Below, in pieces: positions 23,301-34,230 of a stretch of DNA of 64,000 nt. This DNA comes from Nematostella vectensis. Its lineage: Eukaryota; Cnidaria; Anthozoa; Actiniaria; Edwardsiidae. The stretch's first letter is position 1. Each line of letters begins with the position of its first letter. The position numbers and the translations under genes were made by a program. The stretch covers positions 15,512,887 through 15,576,886 of the forward strand of contig NC_064034.1 of NCBI RefSeq assembly GCF_932526225.1, written 5' to 3'. The notes beneath the pieces were generated by a model, which worked only from the letters and a program-made list of their open reading frames with translations, ran no database searches and was not told the origin of the DNA.

Positions 23301-23610
23301 ACTAAATATCTTGAAATCTCCTGATCTAATCTATTACTTAAACACAATATTTATGTACAAATTTCATTTGAATCTACTTCCAACTCCTTTTGATTCTTTT
23401 TTTACTACGGTTGCTTCAAGGCACAAATATAATACAAGACTGGCTTCTAAATCATCGTACTGCCTCCCTTTACCTCGAACTAATTATGGAAAGTTTAATA
23501 TTCGTTTTAAAGGTGCCTCAATTTGGAATAACATCAAAGAACCTACCAAAACCATGCGTTTGCCTAGCTTCAAGGCTGCAATAAAGACCTCAATCCTTGA
23601 AAATTATTAG
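20317..23610 (+). CDS. LINE ORF2 protein: PHD-like finger, APE endonuclease, reverse transcriptase
   Basis: This 1097-residue polyprotein nicks target DNA and reverse transcribes the element RNA at the nick. Residues 6-56 form a PHD-like zinc finger with Cys pairs at 6/9, 22/25 and 53/56 and His30/Cys33. The APE-type endonuclease spans about 145-365: HCNIRS near 153, Glu182 in LSETW, IYRHPN near 257, SGDINLN with Asp292, and TDHLP with Asp359/His360. The reverse transcriptase spans about 615-890: IPIYKSG, FRPISLLS, FLDFSKAFDTVDH with Asp735, GVPQGSVLGPLLF, and FADD with Asp824/Asp825. All catalytic residues are present. The ATG at 20317 follows ORF1's stop by 85 bases. Clade CR1/L2/Rex1 is likely but not proven. 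Confidence 0.93.
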   Translation: MTRVICHICSKIIRKNCRAVECDSCLQWCHFKCSKLLLKQFNHLSLTNDLWLCHPCYSEVFPFHNLNNNDLLDLVFNSNTLCHCSPFIDRVRLENLPHLDIVSSLNFPNLSDFDLDINIPSQINSKYYSPHEFHSSYELSNLSDKSLSLLHCNIRSISKNFDKLQDMLSTLNHPFKLIALSETWHSDCREHIANCSLPGFTYISKPTKFSVGGVGLFIAVSFNFILREDLSISNDQQESLWVEIQNNKGSKNILCGVIYRHPNSSLDPFLEHFYKTMDKISKEGKLCLFSGDINLNLLNSDSHQQTGEFLNTLFSYSFQPHILQPTRITDHSATLIDNIFFNSLEHKTCSGNIVYPLTDHLPNFLTIDSININVSKNDFYQRDYSRLDQEALINDFSQIDWSLQFYGMDNVNDIFSCFLAKSNEIINSHVPMKKLSRKEIKFKAKPWISKGIRTSINYKNRLYRKFIKSRNQYHFEKYKIYRNKLNHLIAISKRKYYEKYFNFNKSNIKNIWKGIKEIVVLKPKAHFTPSKIVSSNKVFTNVNEIANEFNYFFANVGRNISNNIPKVNTLFSEFLPTANSNSFLLAPTSTEEIRSIILGIKSGKACGSSSLPITVLKILSSIISRPLEILYNLSFSSGIVPDAFKIARVIPIYKSGSHFDTSNFRPISLLSIFNQLLERLMYNRVIKFLDKYDILYKNQFGFRANHSTEHALLLITDKIQRSIEGGQYSCGIFLDFSKAFDTVDHKILLAKLYSYGIRGIAYEWFVSYLSNRQQFVSIGNVSSAPLPITCGVPQGSVLGPLLFLLYINDFNNCSNLFDFHLFADDANLFCADSSLTSLETKVNTDLYNINRWLCANKLALNISKTNFVIFRPAQKRLASSISLSINNNTIKQKNNIKYLGVVIDSFLNWKEHINQLSKKISRGVGIIAKLRYYVSPTILTQLYYSLIYPFLTYGAIIWGNTYESTIKPLFILQKKAVRIITFSSYIEHTSPIFRKLNILKSPDLIYYLNTIFMYKFHLNLLPTPFDSFFTTVASRHKYNTRLASKSSYCLPLPRTNYGKFNIRFKGASIWNNIKEPTKTMRLPSFKAAIKTSILENY

Positions 23611-23858
23611 CTTCTATCTAGTTTTTTTGTTTTATTGCATTTTATTTTGCTGCTGCTTTCATGTATTTTGTATTCGTGCCTTGTACGTCCTTGCTATACG
23701 CTCCATTTAATTGAACTATTTTGTGCTGCCTAGCCAGATTAGCTTTTTAGTTACTTCTAGGCAGCCAATACCCAAAATCTGTAATTATTATTTATTTTCT
23801 TACTGTAATTTCTGTGTGTGGTATAAATAAAGTTATATTGTTGTTGTGTTGTTGTTGT

Positions 23859-24187
23859 CTTTTCCCACCTCTGGCTAACATCCTAGGTCTTTTACACTGC
23901 AGTTTTAGCCGCTCAAATGCGTCGTCCGGTCACCTCAATTCGCACTTTCCAGTACACGCTACATGTGTGACTCTTACCAGGTCCTTCCAGACCAACAGAC
24001 ACAGGGTTACCGAAACTTTGCCACCTCTCGACGTCCTTAGCCTATTTTGTTTAAAATCTAGAAGAGTATTTTTAAAAGGAAGTCCCAGCACGTTTTTCAC
24101 TACTCACTACTCAAGGCCAGACGAGTGCAACTTGAGATGGATTAGGGCCACGGGCTTACTACCCTGGTTCCAGAGCCTCGACCGTCT
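23859..24187. other. Unassigned spacer after the LINE
   Basis: No gene or clear repeat is seen before the inverted repeat that begins at 24188. Confidence 0.4.
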
Positions 24188-24436
24188 CACGGGCTTACCA
24201 TCCTAAAGTTGTAATTCGCACGCCGGGGTTAGTTCACAGAGGAACGGACACAGATTACCCCCCCTCCCCCCTCAAAACCCCCCTTTCGCGACTGTTCTAC
24301 CTCAAGACACATGAAACAAAAATAAAGGCAATGAGTGTTTATTTGACCTTTATTCTATGATAAAAAAAACTGAGATCCGTTCTTCTTTAAAATAACCCGG
24401 GCGTGCGAATAACAACATTAGGATGGTAAGCCTGTG
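24188..24436. repeat. Inverted repeat with about 40-bp arms (possible MITE)
   Basis: The left arm 24188-24227, containing GGCTTACCATCCTAAAGTTG, pairs with the right arm 24396-24436, containing CATTAGGATGGTAAGCC. There are only a few mismatches, and about 168 bases lie between. This is the structure of a small non-autonomous inverted-repeat element. No target-site duplication is evident. Confidence 0.7.
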
Positions 24437-24891
24437 GTAGGGCCTAATTCAAGCGCTTTGCTCGGTCCGACACAGCCGCTTGCTAAGCAACGAGAGCCAG
24501 AACCCGCCATACATCCTCAAAGTCCTGGGTGACACAAAATTTGTTTGTTCTTTTGCTGTTTGTTTTTGTTTTGTTTTTTTTTGTTCGGTATGAGCCAAGG
24601 AATGGAGTAAATGTCGCTTAAATGTATTTTTTGGCTTCACATTGATTATGTAAACTCTTTGTAAGTTGAGATAATTTCTATAAATAAGGATTATAACAGA
24701 TCAATTATTTTTGTTGATCCTTTAAATGATCTCCACGGCCGCGAGATTTGGGAGGCGGAGCTTGTGACACACGTGACCAAAATATAATGTTACGTCAACA
24801 AATGAGCCAGAAAATTCAGTGCCCTCCATTGTTTAATACGGAGTAGAAGGTCTTTGGACGGCACATATATTCTAGGATTTAGCTGTTTAGA
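24437..24891. other. UBE2H upstream region
   Basis: This is the 5' flank of UBE2H. A GGAGGCGGAGC box and a CACACGTGAC E-box-like motif at about 24750-24780 are the only candidate promoter elements I notice. Their use is not shown. Confidence 0.35.
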
Positions 24892-27800
24892 ATGTCATCT
24901 CCGTCGCCAGGGAAGAGGCGGATAGATACTGATGTTATAAAGCTGTATCCTTTCCTAGATGCTATTCTATGCAGCCGGAATTCTGTTGATGAAAGTTGTG
25001 TTGTGAAGACAAAATGGCGCTTGCCTTGCTCTATCACTGCTGTACTTATTATATTATCGATGTTGTTGTGACTGTACTCGTATATACTTTTTTCTTAACT
25101 GATTCCTTTGGTAGAATTGAAAGCAAACACGAAGTGACAATTCTAGGTGGCCTCAACGAATTCATCGTCAAGTTTTTTGGGCCTGTAGGAAGTAAGTCGA
25201 AGGCGCTTGTGTTTTTGTTGTGGTTTTGGTTTTCGCGTCAGTCCATAGACTGTATATATGCTTATCTGTTTTATTTTAGCATGTTCAACACTTTTATGTG
25301 CACGCTACTAAGCCCTACATGATTCCAAGTACTACTATATTTCGCATTTATACGTCCGTGATATTGGCTTTCACTTTTCTATCCGAGGTTTTAACTCAAT
25401 CTTGATTAATAAAACATCATCAACCCGAAGAGTTTGGAAATACATGCCTTAAAATCTATAAAATCTCTCATTTTAATTGCTCGTGATTTTAATTTCATCC
25501 CTGATCCTTCACAATGGCTGTTTTGCCTACTTTTAATGTGTGTTTTCATCATCCTCACGTTTGCATTTTCGTGTTGTGACGTTCAAGTGTTTTTTTTTTC
25601 GTAAGAGCCTTTGTTTACAAAATTATTTTATTGGGATTCCTCACTATCGATGGAACTTGGCTTGTCAAAGCAGGTTATTCTTTTGTAGATTATTTAAACA
25701 TTACGCAGAGACATTGCTCTTCAAAGGATATTGTTATTATGTGTCTTGAAACAGTCCCTCTGTCCATACAATATGCCTTGTGGGGAGCACATCACAAATT
25801 CGTTTCTTGTGCATAACTGTTGTCGCCAGATTTACCTTTTAGTAAATATTTGTAGATATTAAAGATATTTGTAAAGATATTAAATAAATCAAGTCATGAA
25901 GAAGGGAAATCACTTTTCAACGTCATGACGAATAACGTCACTTATACCCAGTATCCCATTTGTGTCTTAATAATAAAAATATGACGTATTCCGTTAAAAT
26001 TTACAGGATATGGTAATTTTGGCTGTTGGGTAGTTAAGATGTAATTACTTTATTTAAAAGGACTATGTATGATATTCTTAATAAACTTTTAAAATGGTCA
26101 TAAGATCATAATGCATTTTAAAACACTACTAATATTCTGATTATTGAACAACATAGAAATTAAAACATCAACTCAAATTGATGCTTAGTCTAACATAGTT
26201 TAAAGCTAAATAACATTTTTATTAGCAGACAATATAGATCATTGCTACTTTTGCAGCAATTAGATTTTATTAACTTTATTAATTTATCACTGTTTCCAAA
26301 TTTTTGTTAGCTGAATTCGAGAGAAAAAAACCCTACATATTGCTTTTCTGTTCTTCTCAGCCCCATATGAAGGTGGTGTATGGAAAGTTCGAGTTGATTT
26401 ACCAGAGAAATACCCATTTAAATCACCATCTATTGGTAAGTTCCTTTAAATCTTTAAACGTTTGTTCACAATAGTGATGACTTATTTCTTGTTTCTGCTT
26501 TCCTATATAGGTTTTGTGAATAAAATATACCACCCAAACATAGATGAAGCGTAAGTATGAACTACAGTAGTGCCATACTTACTCCGACTCTTAAGTGAGA
26601 CAAACATCAGTTCTTGTTACCTGTGTTTGAGTAAGTGTGGTTAATTGAAAAATATATGTTAGCTGCTTATACTTTTATATGAGTCATGAATAAGTATCAC
26701 ATTTTGTGTGTCTTGGATAGAATTCATTCATTTGACAAAAGTAAGAGTAATAGAAAAAACAAATCCAAATTTGGCTAAGGGAAAAAAAGATCAAGATAGC
26801 AGGAAGTCAAGTTATTTGAATTTTATTTGAATATTGAAGGTAACATGAAATTTGATTTGCTGATCTACATCTGCATAATGAATCAGACTTGTATATTGTT
26901 ATTTTGAGGACTGTCAAATAGACATTCATATTTTTTATTGTAAACAACAACAAATGCGGCTGCCTTAACAATCAGACTTAGATCTATAAGTTGAGTTACC
27001 CATACAATTTAATTTTTATTAATGATTCAATTTAGTTTTTTTTATTAAAAGTATACTAACTTTGATGTGGTTTAATAGTGTGCAAATGCCCTCCTCTTAT
27101 AGTTTATGTTTGACTATTCTCAGGTCTGGGACAGTCTGTTTAGATGTAATAAACCAAGCCTGGACAGCTCTTTACGGTATACATTTGGTGACTACTTAAT
27201 ATCATTTACACACTCATGGGGGTTACAGTAGGGCAGGGGTTTCAAGTTTCAGAGCAGGTGGTGGAGATTGATAAGTAGGGGTTGGAAGTTATTTTATTTT
27301 ATTAGTTCAAATAAAAATCAACAACCATAAACAAAACATAAATCAAACATAAATCAACTTTTTTAATGAAAACAAAAGTAGCCGCTGCTCTGTGGAAAAT
27401 AGCTGGCGGTTTTGCCATCTGCCAGGGCCTAATGAACCCCTTGGTGGTGCTTTAATATATAATAGATACCCTTCAGACTGAATGATATACTTAGTTGCAA
27501 TAATCTGGAATTCACTTGAATATCAATAAATAATTTGAGTTAACAACTGCAATACCACAAACCTCTTATCAAATCCCCCAGTTGTACAGGGCTGTCAAAA
27601 CAAGCCGGCAACTGCTGGGGCTCTGCCAGTTACATTTTATTGCCAGTTACTTTTTGCCCAATGTTTAAAATGAGTAATAGAGCTAATTTTGCATCGATCC
27701 CCTTACAACAGACTACTTTTTTAAGTAACTACCTACTTAAGTACATTTTGACAGCCCTGGTTGTGTGAATTATTACTGCAATATTCAATATTGCTTGACA

Positions 27801-28814
27801 TGTTGCACTGTGCTAATCAATCATATGGTTGAATTGCAGATTTATCAAACATATTTGAGTCATTTTTGCCTCAACTGCTATCATATCCAAACCCTATTGA
27901 CCCCCTGAATGGAGACGCAGCAGCATTATTCTTACATAAGCCAGATCAATACAAGGAGAAAATATCAGGTACTTTAGAACAACCCTTTATACCATATCCA
28001 AGGGGGGGGGGGGGCAGCCCATGCTGACATGTATAAAACGTCACATCCCTCAATGCATGGTATGTATACCTCAATTTTACAGACACTCTATCATACCTAC
28101 AAACTCTCTAAACTAAATATCATCAAACCAGGAAAAGAGGCATTCAAACATCCATAAAAAAACATCTCCCATTTTGCCTTAAATGTCTTGTTTTTGTGTG
28201 TGGGAAAAGTGCTTAATCAAAATAGAAAGAAAAGTTTTAGGCAAATATAGCAGAGGTTTGCGAAGGGGTGCCTAGACCATAGATATCCTGTGAAAGTATA
28301 ATACTCCAAAAACTGGAAATCGACTCTGCCAAATTTTCGTCTTTAATAAGACTTCTTCAGGGCAGACTGAAGAAGGTGAATCGTTACAAGCTTATTTACA
28401 TTTGATTCTGATGTAAATAAACTGTGGAAGTATAAGATTTTTTTATTCTTCAATACAAAAACAATGGGTTGTGGTAGTTCAGGGGGGTGCACATGCACCA
28501 TTGCCCCCATCCTTAGATTACACCTGATTACTAAGTTAGAGCAAGACCATTCTCTCGGTTTTGGGGTTACATAGGATGGAAGGTATAAAATAAGTAGCAA
28601 TAGTAGCCACTTTAACTTGGAAGATTGAGAGGCGAAATTTTCCGTCCAATTTTATTGAAAAAGGTTTTTACATTTATTTATTTTTCAATCTACAGAGTAC
28701 ATTAGGAGATATGCCACTGAGGAAGCTCTCAAAGAACAAGAAGAGCTCTCATCATCAAGTGAGAGCATTATTAGTGACTTTTCAGAGGATGAAGCACAGG
28801 ATATGGAGCTATGA
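24892..28814 (+). CDS. UBE2H: Ubiquitin-conjugating enzyme E2 H, seven exons
   Basis: This E2 takes activated ubiquitin from E1 as a thioester and passes it to lysines, mainly with the multi-subunit CTLH/GID E3 ligase. Exons: 24892-24944, 25115-25191, 26361-26435, 26511-26550, 27124-27176, 27840-27968 and 28696-28814. All introns are GT...AG, and the joined exons give 546 nt, or 181 residues plus stop, close to the vertebrate 183. The N-terminus [10 protein letters not shown] is essentially the vertebrate one, which fixes the start. The HPN motif lies at residues 76-78 and the catalytic cysteine is Cys87 in GTVCLDV. The acidic tail [13 protein letters not shown] is conserved. Intron lengths are 170, 1169, 75, 573, 663 and 727 bases. 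The gene appears intact. Confidence 0.97.
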
Positions 28815-31270
28815 CCCAGGCTGCAATATTTTTATATCCAGATTATAGCTATTATAGCCCCTAGATGGGAGTTTGGGCATCCCTGTGTACATAAGAGCTC
28901 TCTTACTCCCTCAAAATCTCTTCAAATATTCGTATGTGCAGATGTATTATATTTATTTTCAGCAGCCTCGTTGAGGCTCAATTGTTTTAGAGGTTTTTAA
29001 TTTATAAATATTTCTGGGAACTTGATAATTGTGTGGAGTCAAAGACGCGGATAGGAAGTACTTAACTGTAGCCATCTCGTTTTTATTCTAGCTAATTTTA
29101 CGATAGAAATTTCGGTGTGTGTTTGGCTGGGTGAAAATTTTACTGGATGCCTTAACTCCCTTATTTCAATTCATTGCCATGAGGTTATTTACCGTCAGAG
29201 AGTGCGCGCTGGTAAGCGTCTTGTTGTCATAGTTACAGGGGCGTATTCAGAATTGGAAATTCTCCAAAATCATCCAGGTCGTTGTGTATGTAAATGTATA
29301 CTGCTATTTTAACCTTGAATACAAGACATTACGGCCTATGTGAAAAGTAAGCTACAATACGGATTCGATGATAATAGCGTTCATTATCTCGTTTGTAAAC
29401 TTTAAAGCCCCTGCAAACATCGCCACAGCGTAGCCAAAAGTAAAGATTCGCTGTTTGAAACATGCTCGGAGGCGCAGTGCAGTAGTTCGCCAGCATTCCC
29501 TTATCTCATGGTCAGCCGAGCGTAGCGTTGCAAGCTTATGTTGGCGATGATTACACTGGGCTATTTCCTCTCCTATTGATTCGATTAAAGAGTTTCCACG
29601 CATTTTATTAGCCGCTTAAACAGCGTCTGTCAGTCTCTATTTTGTCATCCTAGCAAAGTACAAAGTGTGAAGAAGCATCCATTCCATTGGCTGATTTAGG
29701 GAAGCCAATGCGACACTTTGGTAATGCCAATGCGATTGATTTGGTAAATAAAGTATTAAACTTTGGTTTTAGGTGGTTACTGTATTTCGAGATTCATCAC
29801 ATTTGTGCCTTCCAATATAAAATAAAAACAATAACAAAGGTGTGGCTGACAAGGGCGCTTTAAGTTATAAGCCTACTATAGACTCTTGTTAACACTATGC
29901 GTTTACTACAGTCTCTGACTTTTTGCCAACTTGTCCAGTGAAAGGGTGTGGTGGGTGAGTAAAACAGCGCACTGTGCCCCTTTAGCTTGGTATCGTTTTG
30001 TGGCTTAGGTAAGACAAAGTTGGGTTCCGCCTGTGCGTAAGTTACCTCTGGCGTGTTAATTCTCTTATCTACAGCACTGTATATAGAACACTGTACACCT
30101 ATAGTATCAGCTAGAATTGACTTGATATAATGAGTGTAGTAATTTAATAGTTGCATCGTATTTTAATATCTGCGTATAGGTATGTCTATTTGCTTGAAAT
30201 TAATGTTTATAAAAGGAATCTCTTTTAATAAAGAAAAGCCTTCCTGATGAATCGACTGTTTATTTTGAAACACACCCTATAATATTATTTTGCAGTGCAT
30301 TGTTTTTACTGCTTATAGATTCTACCAAACACCGTAGAATTACCTGACCATAAGGACCTAGACACATGTATCAATTGTAGAATAAGAAAAAAATATGATT
30401 ACCACGTCAGACTGTGTAGCCACGCCAAAAGTGGGCCATTTCTGCTTATTAGAGGAAAGTTAAATATCAAACGTTTTCCATATGATACCCCACCCTCTCA
30501 GCAAATCCTAGCTACGCCCCCGTAGATTATTCCATTTTTGGACATATTGCCTAGGAAAAGCAATCGTCCCTCAGCCGTAGATCATGGGTAGGATTGTCCT
30601 GTATTTGACGAATAGATCTCATTTTTGCGTGCTTCTGTCCTTTAATAGATGCACAGATGACGTCACAGCGTGTCATGGACAAAAAAGTACGCAACGAGAC
30701 GCAGTCGATCTTGTTTTCTTACGTTACAATCTAGTTTTAATGAACACGAGCGCATGCTGAAGCCTTGACCGGGCGAGTGTCGTTTTATGAAGCTATATAA
30801 AGGTTTGCTTATCAAGATCTGCCTCGTACCCAGGCGCTTACTAGCCATGCTCCATCAGCACTAACCTTCCCATGGTTCATTGTGCTCACTTGTCTCGCAT
30901 AATTGCTTTCCGCGGCAGTGATATTTTGTTTTAGTGACTTGAAACGCCTTGGTACGAGGCAGCACATATATCTTGTTTAAGTTAAAGGGTGCGCAGAACG
31001 CATAAAATAAAGTAATGGAATAAAGAGGTCCGCTTTCCCGTCCAAGAATGCAATGCTTATGGTTCGTTGCTTTTACTAGAACCCAAAATGGGGAAAGTTT
31101 GCATATGCCGCCTAAGATAAAAACATTATATTTAGTGGCATATGTCACAACGGAAACTTCTCGCTTCATTTGTTCCTTGCTGAGAAGCATCCAGAGGCAC
31201 TCAACCGCCAACATTCTATTCATAACTGATAGTTTCTCATTACTTCTGTCAGGCTAAACGAAATACAAAA
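28815..31270. other. UBE2H 3' flank and spacer to the NHL gene
   Basis: The first several hundred bases are probably UBE2H 3' UTR; an AATAAA occurs at 29747-29752 but is too distant to assign. No further gene is recognised. A consensus CRE (TGACGTCA) lies at 30658-30665, about 600 bases upstream of the NHL gene. CTTCTGTCAG at 31243-31252 is a good splice acceptor, so the NHL reading frame may start in a second exon with a 5' non-coding exon upstream. Confidence 0.4.
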
Positions 31271-32881
31271 ATGTCGCAGACTGCTTTAGACAAGTTTGAA
31301 ACTTTAAAGGCAAGAGAGAAAAGTCTTGCTAATATAATCAATGACTTGAAATCTACGCTGAACCAATTGGGTAAAAATGCGGAAAATGCCAAGAAAGAAG
31401 TAGCCAAAGAAGCAGACAAATTGATCTCGTGTATAAATGCAAGCAAGAAGGAGCTTCAATCACGCATAACAACGTTGAAAGACGAATTGGCAAAAGATAT
31501 GAATAAGGAGAAGGCAGAGTTCGAGAAACGTTTAAAGGAGACGAAAAAAGTTCGAGAAGATGCTGCAAAATATATGAACAGTCCTGACTCAAAGTTACAC
31601 GAAGAAATTGTTCGTAAAATATGCGATGATTTTATTAATAACGCAGCCAAAAACTGCCCATCTAAATACGACCCAAGCATACGATTCATTGAAAGCACAG
31701 AAGCCGCAAAACTCAAAGAGGGGAAAATAGGAGTGGTACAGATTATCAAACCGACAGACCCCTGGAAATGCAGCCTTGTGTTGAATAAAGAGTACAAAAC
31801 CGAGGCAGGCGCCATAGCCAAGCTGAATTTGTTTACATATACAGCTGCGGGTGAACCAAGCATTGCCCCTGGAAGCGTAATTGACACGCTTGTCACGCCT
31901 TCCACGAGAGTGACTGATGTTCGAGTAAAAGAGGGGCCGGCGGAGGGTCTGAGCGAGGTTGAGTTCCTCCCCTTAATATCAGGTGAATTTAACGTTGACG
32001 TTCTTGTCCACGGTCTCCATGTCAGTGGTAGCCCCATGAAAGTCAAGGTTCTTCCGCGAGAAATGCGTGTCGTCTCTGAGTTTATCATGAAATGGGGAAA
32101 CACCCCCCCGCTCAGATCACTCAGTGGTATTGCTGTCAACAAGAAATTTACCTTAGTCGCCATTACGGACGATAAACAGCACTGTGTCGCAGTGTTCGAT
32201 AGGAATGGAGCCCTCCTTAACATCATCGGCCATGAGGGCGGAAAGAGAGGATGCTTCAATGATCCTGATGGGATCGCCTTCTTGGACGAGTTCATCATTG
32301 TCGTGGCGGATAAAAATAACCATCGCATGCAGGTGTTTGACACCAGGACCGGGAAAGTATTGAACCAGTTTGGCAAGAGGGGGAAGAAGAAGGGCGCATT
32401 CATGAGTCCTTTGGGGGTACACGTTGACGACAAGGGCCAGATCGTAGTGAGCGATACATACAATGGCAGAATACAAGTGTTTAATTCAAAAGCCGAGTTA
32501 GTAGAAGTGATCGACTTGGCCCAGGTCGTCCCTGACTGTCTTCCGTCACGCACCGTCACGCACAGTGACTTAGTCGTAGTCGCCGACTCGAGAATGCCTG
32601 GCGTGACCCTCTTTAACAAGAAGGATCAGGCAAAGCTTGAGATTGGTCGATCGCGGAGTGGCCCGGATGATGCAACTGTGAATAGCATTGCGATCGATGG
32701 GAATAAAAATCTTGTCGTTTGTTCTAATAGCTTAAGCTGTGTGCAAATGTATACGTTAGAGGGCTTTATCGTCGCCAGGTTTAATGATAAGCGATTCAAG
32801 GCTCAAGACGTGGCCGCATTACCGGATGGACAGATAATGGTCATAGAAAGACGGTCCGCGAGGATATTCGTTATCGAATGA
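31271..32881 (+). CDS. Coiled-coil, filamin-repeat and NHL-repeat protein (TRIM2/3/71-like, no RING)
   Basis: This 536-residue, single-exon coding region has three parts. Residues about 5-105 form a long charged coiled coil. Residues about 155-262 form a filamin/ABP280-type immunoglobulin repeat ending in the signature VSGSPMKVKV. Residues about 280-535 form an NHL beta-propeller, with blades such as DPDGIAFLDEFIIVVADKNN and SPLGVHVDDKGQIVVSDTYN. The order matches the C-terminal half of TRIM2, TRIM3 and TRIM71, in which the propeller binds RNA or protein partners. RING and B-box zinc fingers are missing, so it is unlikely to be an E3 ligase by itself. Such truncated paralogs are common in cnidarians. 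The ATG has A at -3 and directly follows a likely splice acceptor. Its target is unknown. Confidence 0.9.
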   Translation: MSQTALDKFETLKAREKSLANIINDLKSTLNQLGKNAENAKKEVAKEADKLISCINASKKELQSRITTLKDELAKDMNKEKAEFEKRLKETKKVREDAAKYMNSPDSKLHEEIVRKICDDFINNAAKNCPSKYDPSIRFIESTEAAKLKEGKIGVVQIIKPTDPWKCSLVLNKEYKTEAGAIAKLNLFTYTAAGEPSIAPGSVIDTLVTPSTRVTDVRVKEGPAEGLSEVEFLPLISGEFNVDVLVHGLHVSGSPMKVKVLPREMRVVSEFIMKWGNTPPLRSLSGIAVNKKFTLVAITDDKQHCVAVFDRNGALLNIIGHEGGKRGCFNDPDGIAFLDEFIIVVADKNNHRMQVFDTRTGKVLNQFGKRGKKKGAFMSPLGVHVDDKGQIVVSDTYNGRIQVFNSKAELVEVIDLAQVVPDCLPSRTVTHSDLVVVADSRMPGVTLFNKKDQAKLEIGRSRSGPDDATVNSIAIDGNKNLVVCSNSLSCVQMYTLEGFIVARFNDKRFKAQDVAALPDGQIMVIERRSARIFVIE

Positions 32882-33357
32882 ATTCTTTCAGTCAGTGACT
32901 TCTCCACTTCTGCAGTCTTATTTCTAATTTCTATCTAAAAGCGAAAAGAACTCTATGGGCATAGGTCTCCCCCATTCCCATTTTTCCTGGGGGGAAGGGA
33001 TGTAGCGCAAGCAACATTAAGCAGTTTGATTATGCACGTGCCCCCCCCCCCCCCCCATATTACCAGTAGGGGCGCGGCTGTGCCCGCCATTGTTTTTTTA
33101 ATGTTTCTTCCCCCCCCCCCCCCCCATCAATAATTCAAGGCTTGCTACGGCTATGGACCAATTTGGTATTTGTTTGCCGGAATATCGTATATATATAAGC
33201 AACTTTTTATTGTATAGACTTATTCTTTTAAAGCTGTCATTTTTCTGAGTGTTGACAAAGAGGTGTGGCGTAGGATAGGAACGGTAGTCTTATCTAATAT
33301 TCCAAAAGCAACCCACAATACAGACTGATATAACAACAACAAAAACAACAACAACAA

Positions 33358-33388
<31 letters not shown>

Positions 33389-33391
33389 AAC

Positions 33392-33428
<37 letters not shown>

Positions 33429-34230
33429 GCGAAAAACATGCAATCGCTTTTCAAAAACAGAATCAACTATTACAGAATAATTGCAAATAAGTAGCTTTCA
33501 GATTAAATGAAAGGGAACAAGAACAGAAGAAGATTTTAATAAGGAGTTAACTATAAAGGGTCAAATAAAATGAGTTACACAGCTTAAATTTCGATAAATC
33601 ATTTTTTCTTAGCATTTCTAGGTGTTTTACTTGTATTCACAGTTTTGGTTACTCGCGGAAACGATAGAATCGGAAAGTAAAGAACAGGCCCGTAGCCAGG
33701 ATTTTGAGCGGTGTGGTTCGTTTTTCCATTTCAGAGGACCAAATTTCCGGTAAACCCCTCTCCTCGCCTTATTCAATTAGGTAATCAATCTTGTTTTTAA
33801 AATTTTATTAATAGGGAGCTTTTTAACATATAGCGATAATTATAAAGATAATTATTATAAAAAGGTTTTTATAGTCATTTTAAAGACATATTGATATGCA
33901 CGGTATATCTTCAGCCAAACGTTAAATAGCTTTGTTTGTTATAAGCAGAAACAAGGATTTATATGTCAAACAAATACCGTTGACCGTTTACCATGTGTAA
34001 ATGTTGTTAAAATAGCTTGGACTATTTAAACCCTCACTCGAGTCTGGGGTTACGACTTTTTATAGTAGAATAGACTGAATAGAAGTTGTGTGTAGGCTGC
34101 TTTTTCGTTGTTTGCTAGCTTGCAGACAGAGAGTACCAGGCATGTACTGCAGAGTATATAGAAAATAGCACCCCTCCATCTTCTCTTGCAGAGGCTGGTG
34201 GTATCCCCCCTCTTATCTAAAGGATGATAT
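32882..34230. other. Spacer with homopolymer and microsatellite tracts
   Basis: No gene is seen. Two C tracts (about 33042-33056 and 33111-33125) and the compound microsatellite at 33331-33428 are present. Confidence 0.5.
33331..33428. repeat. Compound trinucleotide microsatellite
   Basis: An AAC run passes into alternating GAC/AAC triplets and then into an AAT run of about 12 units. The three phases share one trinucleotide register, which suggests successive point change and expansion within one microsatellite. Confidence 0.9.

Larger units (their letters stand above)
19386..23858 (+). mobile_element. Intact CR1/L2-type non-LTR retrotransposon (minimum extent)
   Basis: Two uninterrupted ORFs in the order ORF1 then ORF2 are separated by 85 bases. 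They are followed by a 248-bp 3' UTR with AATAAA at 23826-23831 and a short TTG-rich tail ending near 23858. Simple-repeat tails instead of poly(A) are typical of the CR1/L2 group. The 5' end lies upstream of 19386 and is not defined. It is the only mobile element in the window without visible inactivating changes. Confidence 0.85.

Noticed and set aside
31456-32619. 387-codon frame antisense to the NHL gene
   Set aside because: It is a shadow of a strongly supported coding region; its translation has no domain and mirrors the codon pattern of the sense strand.
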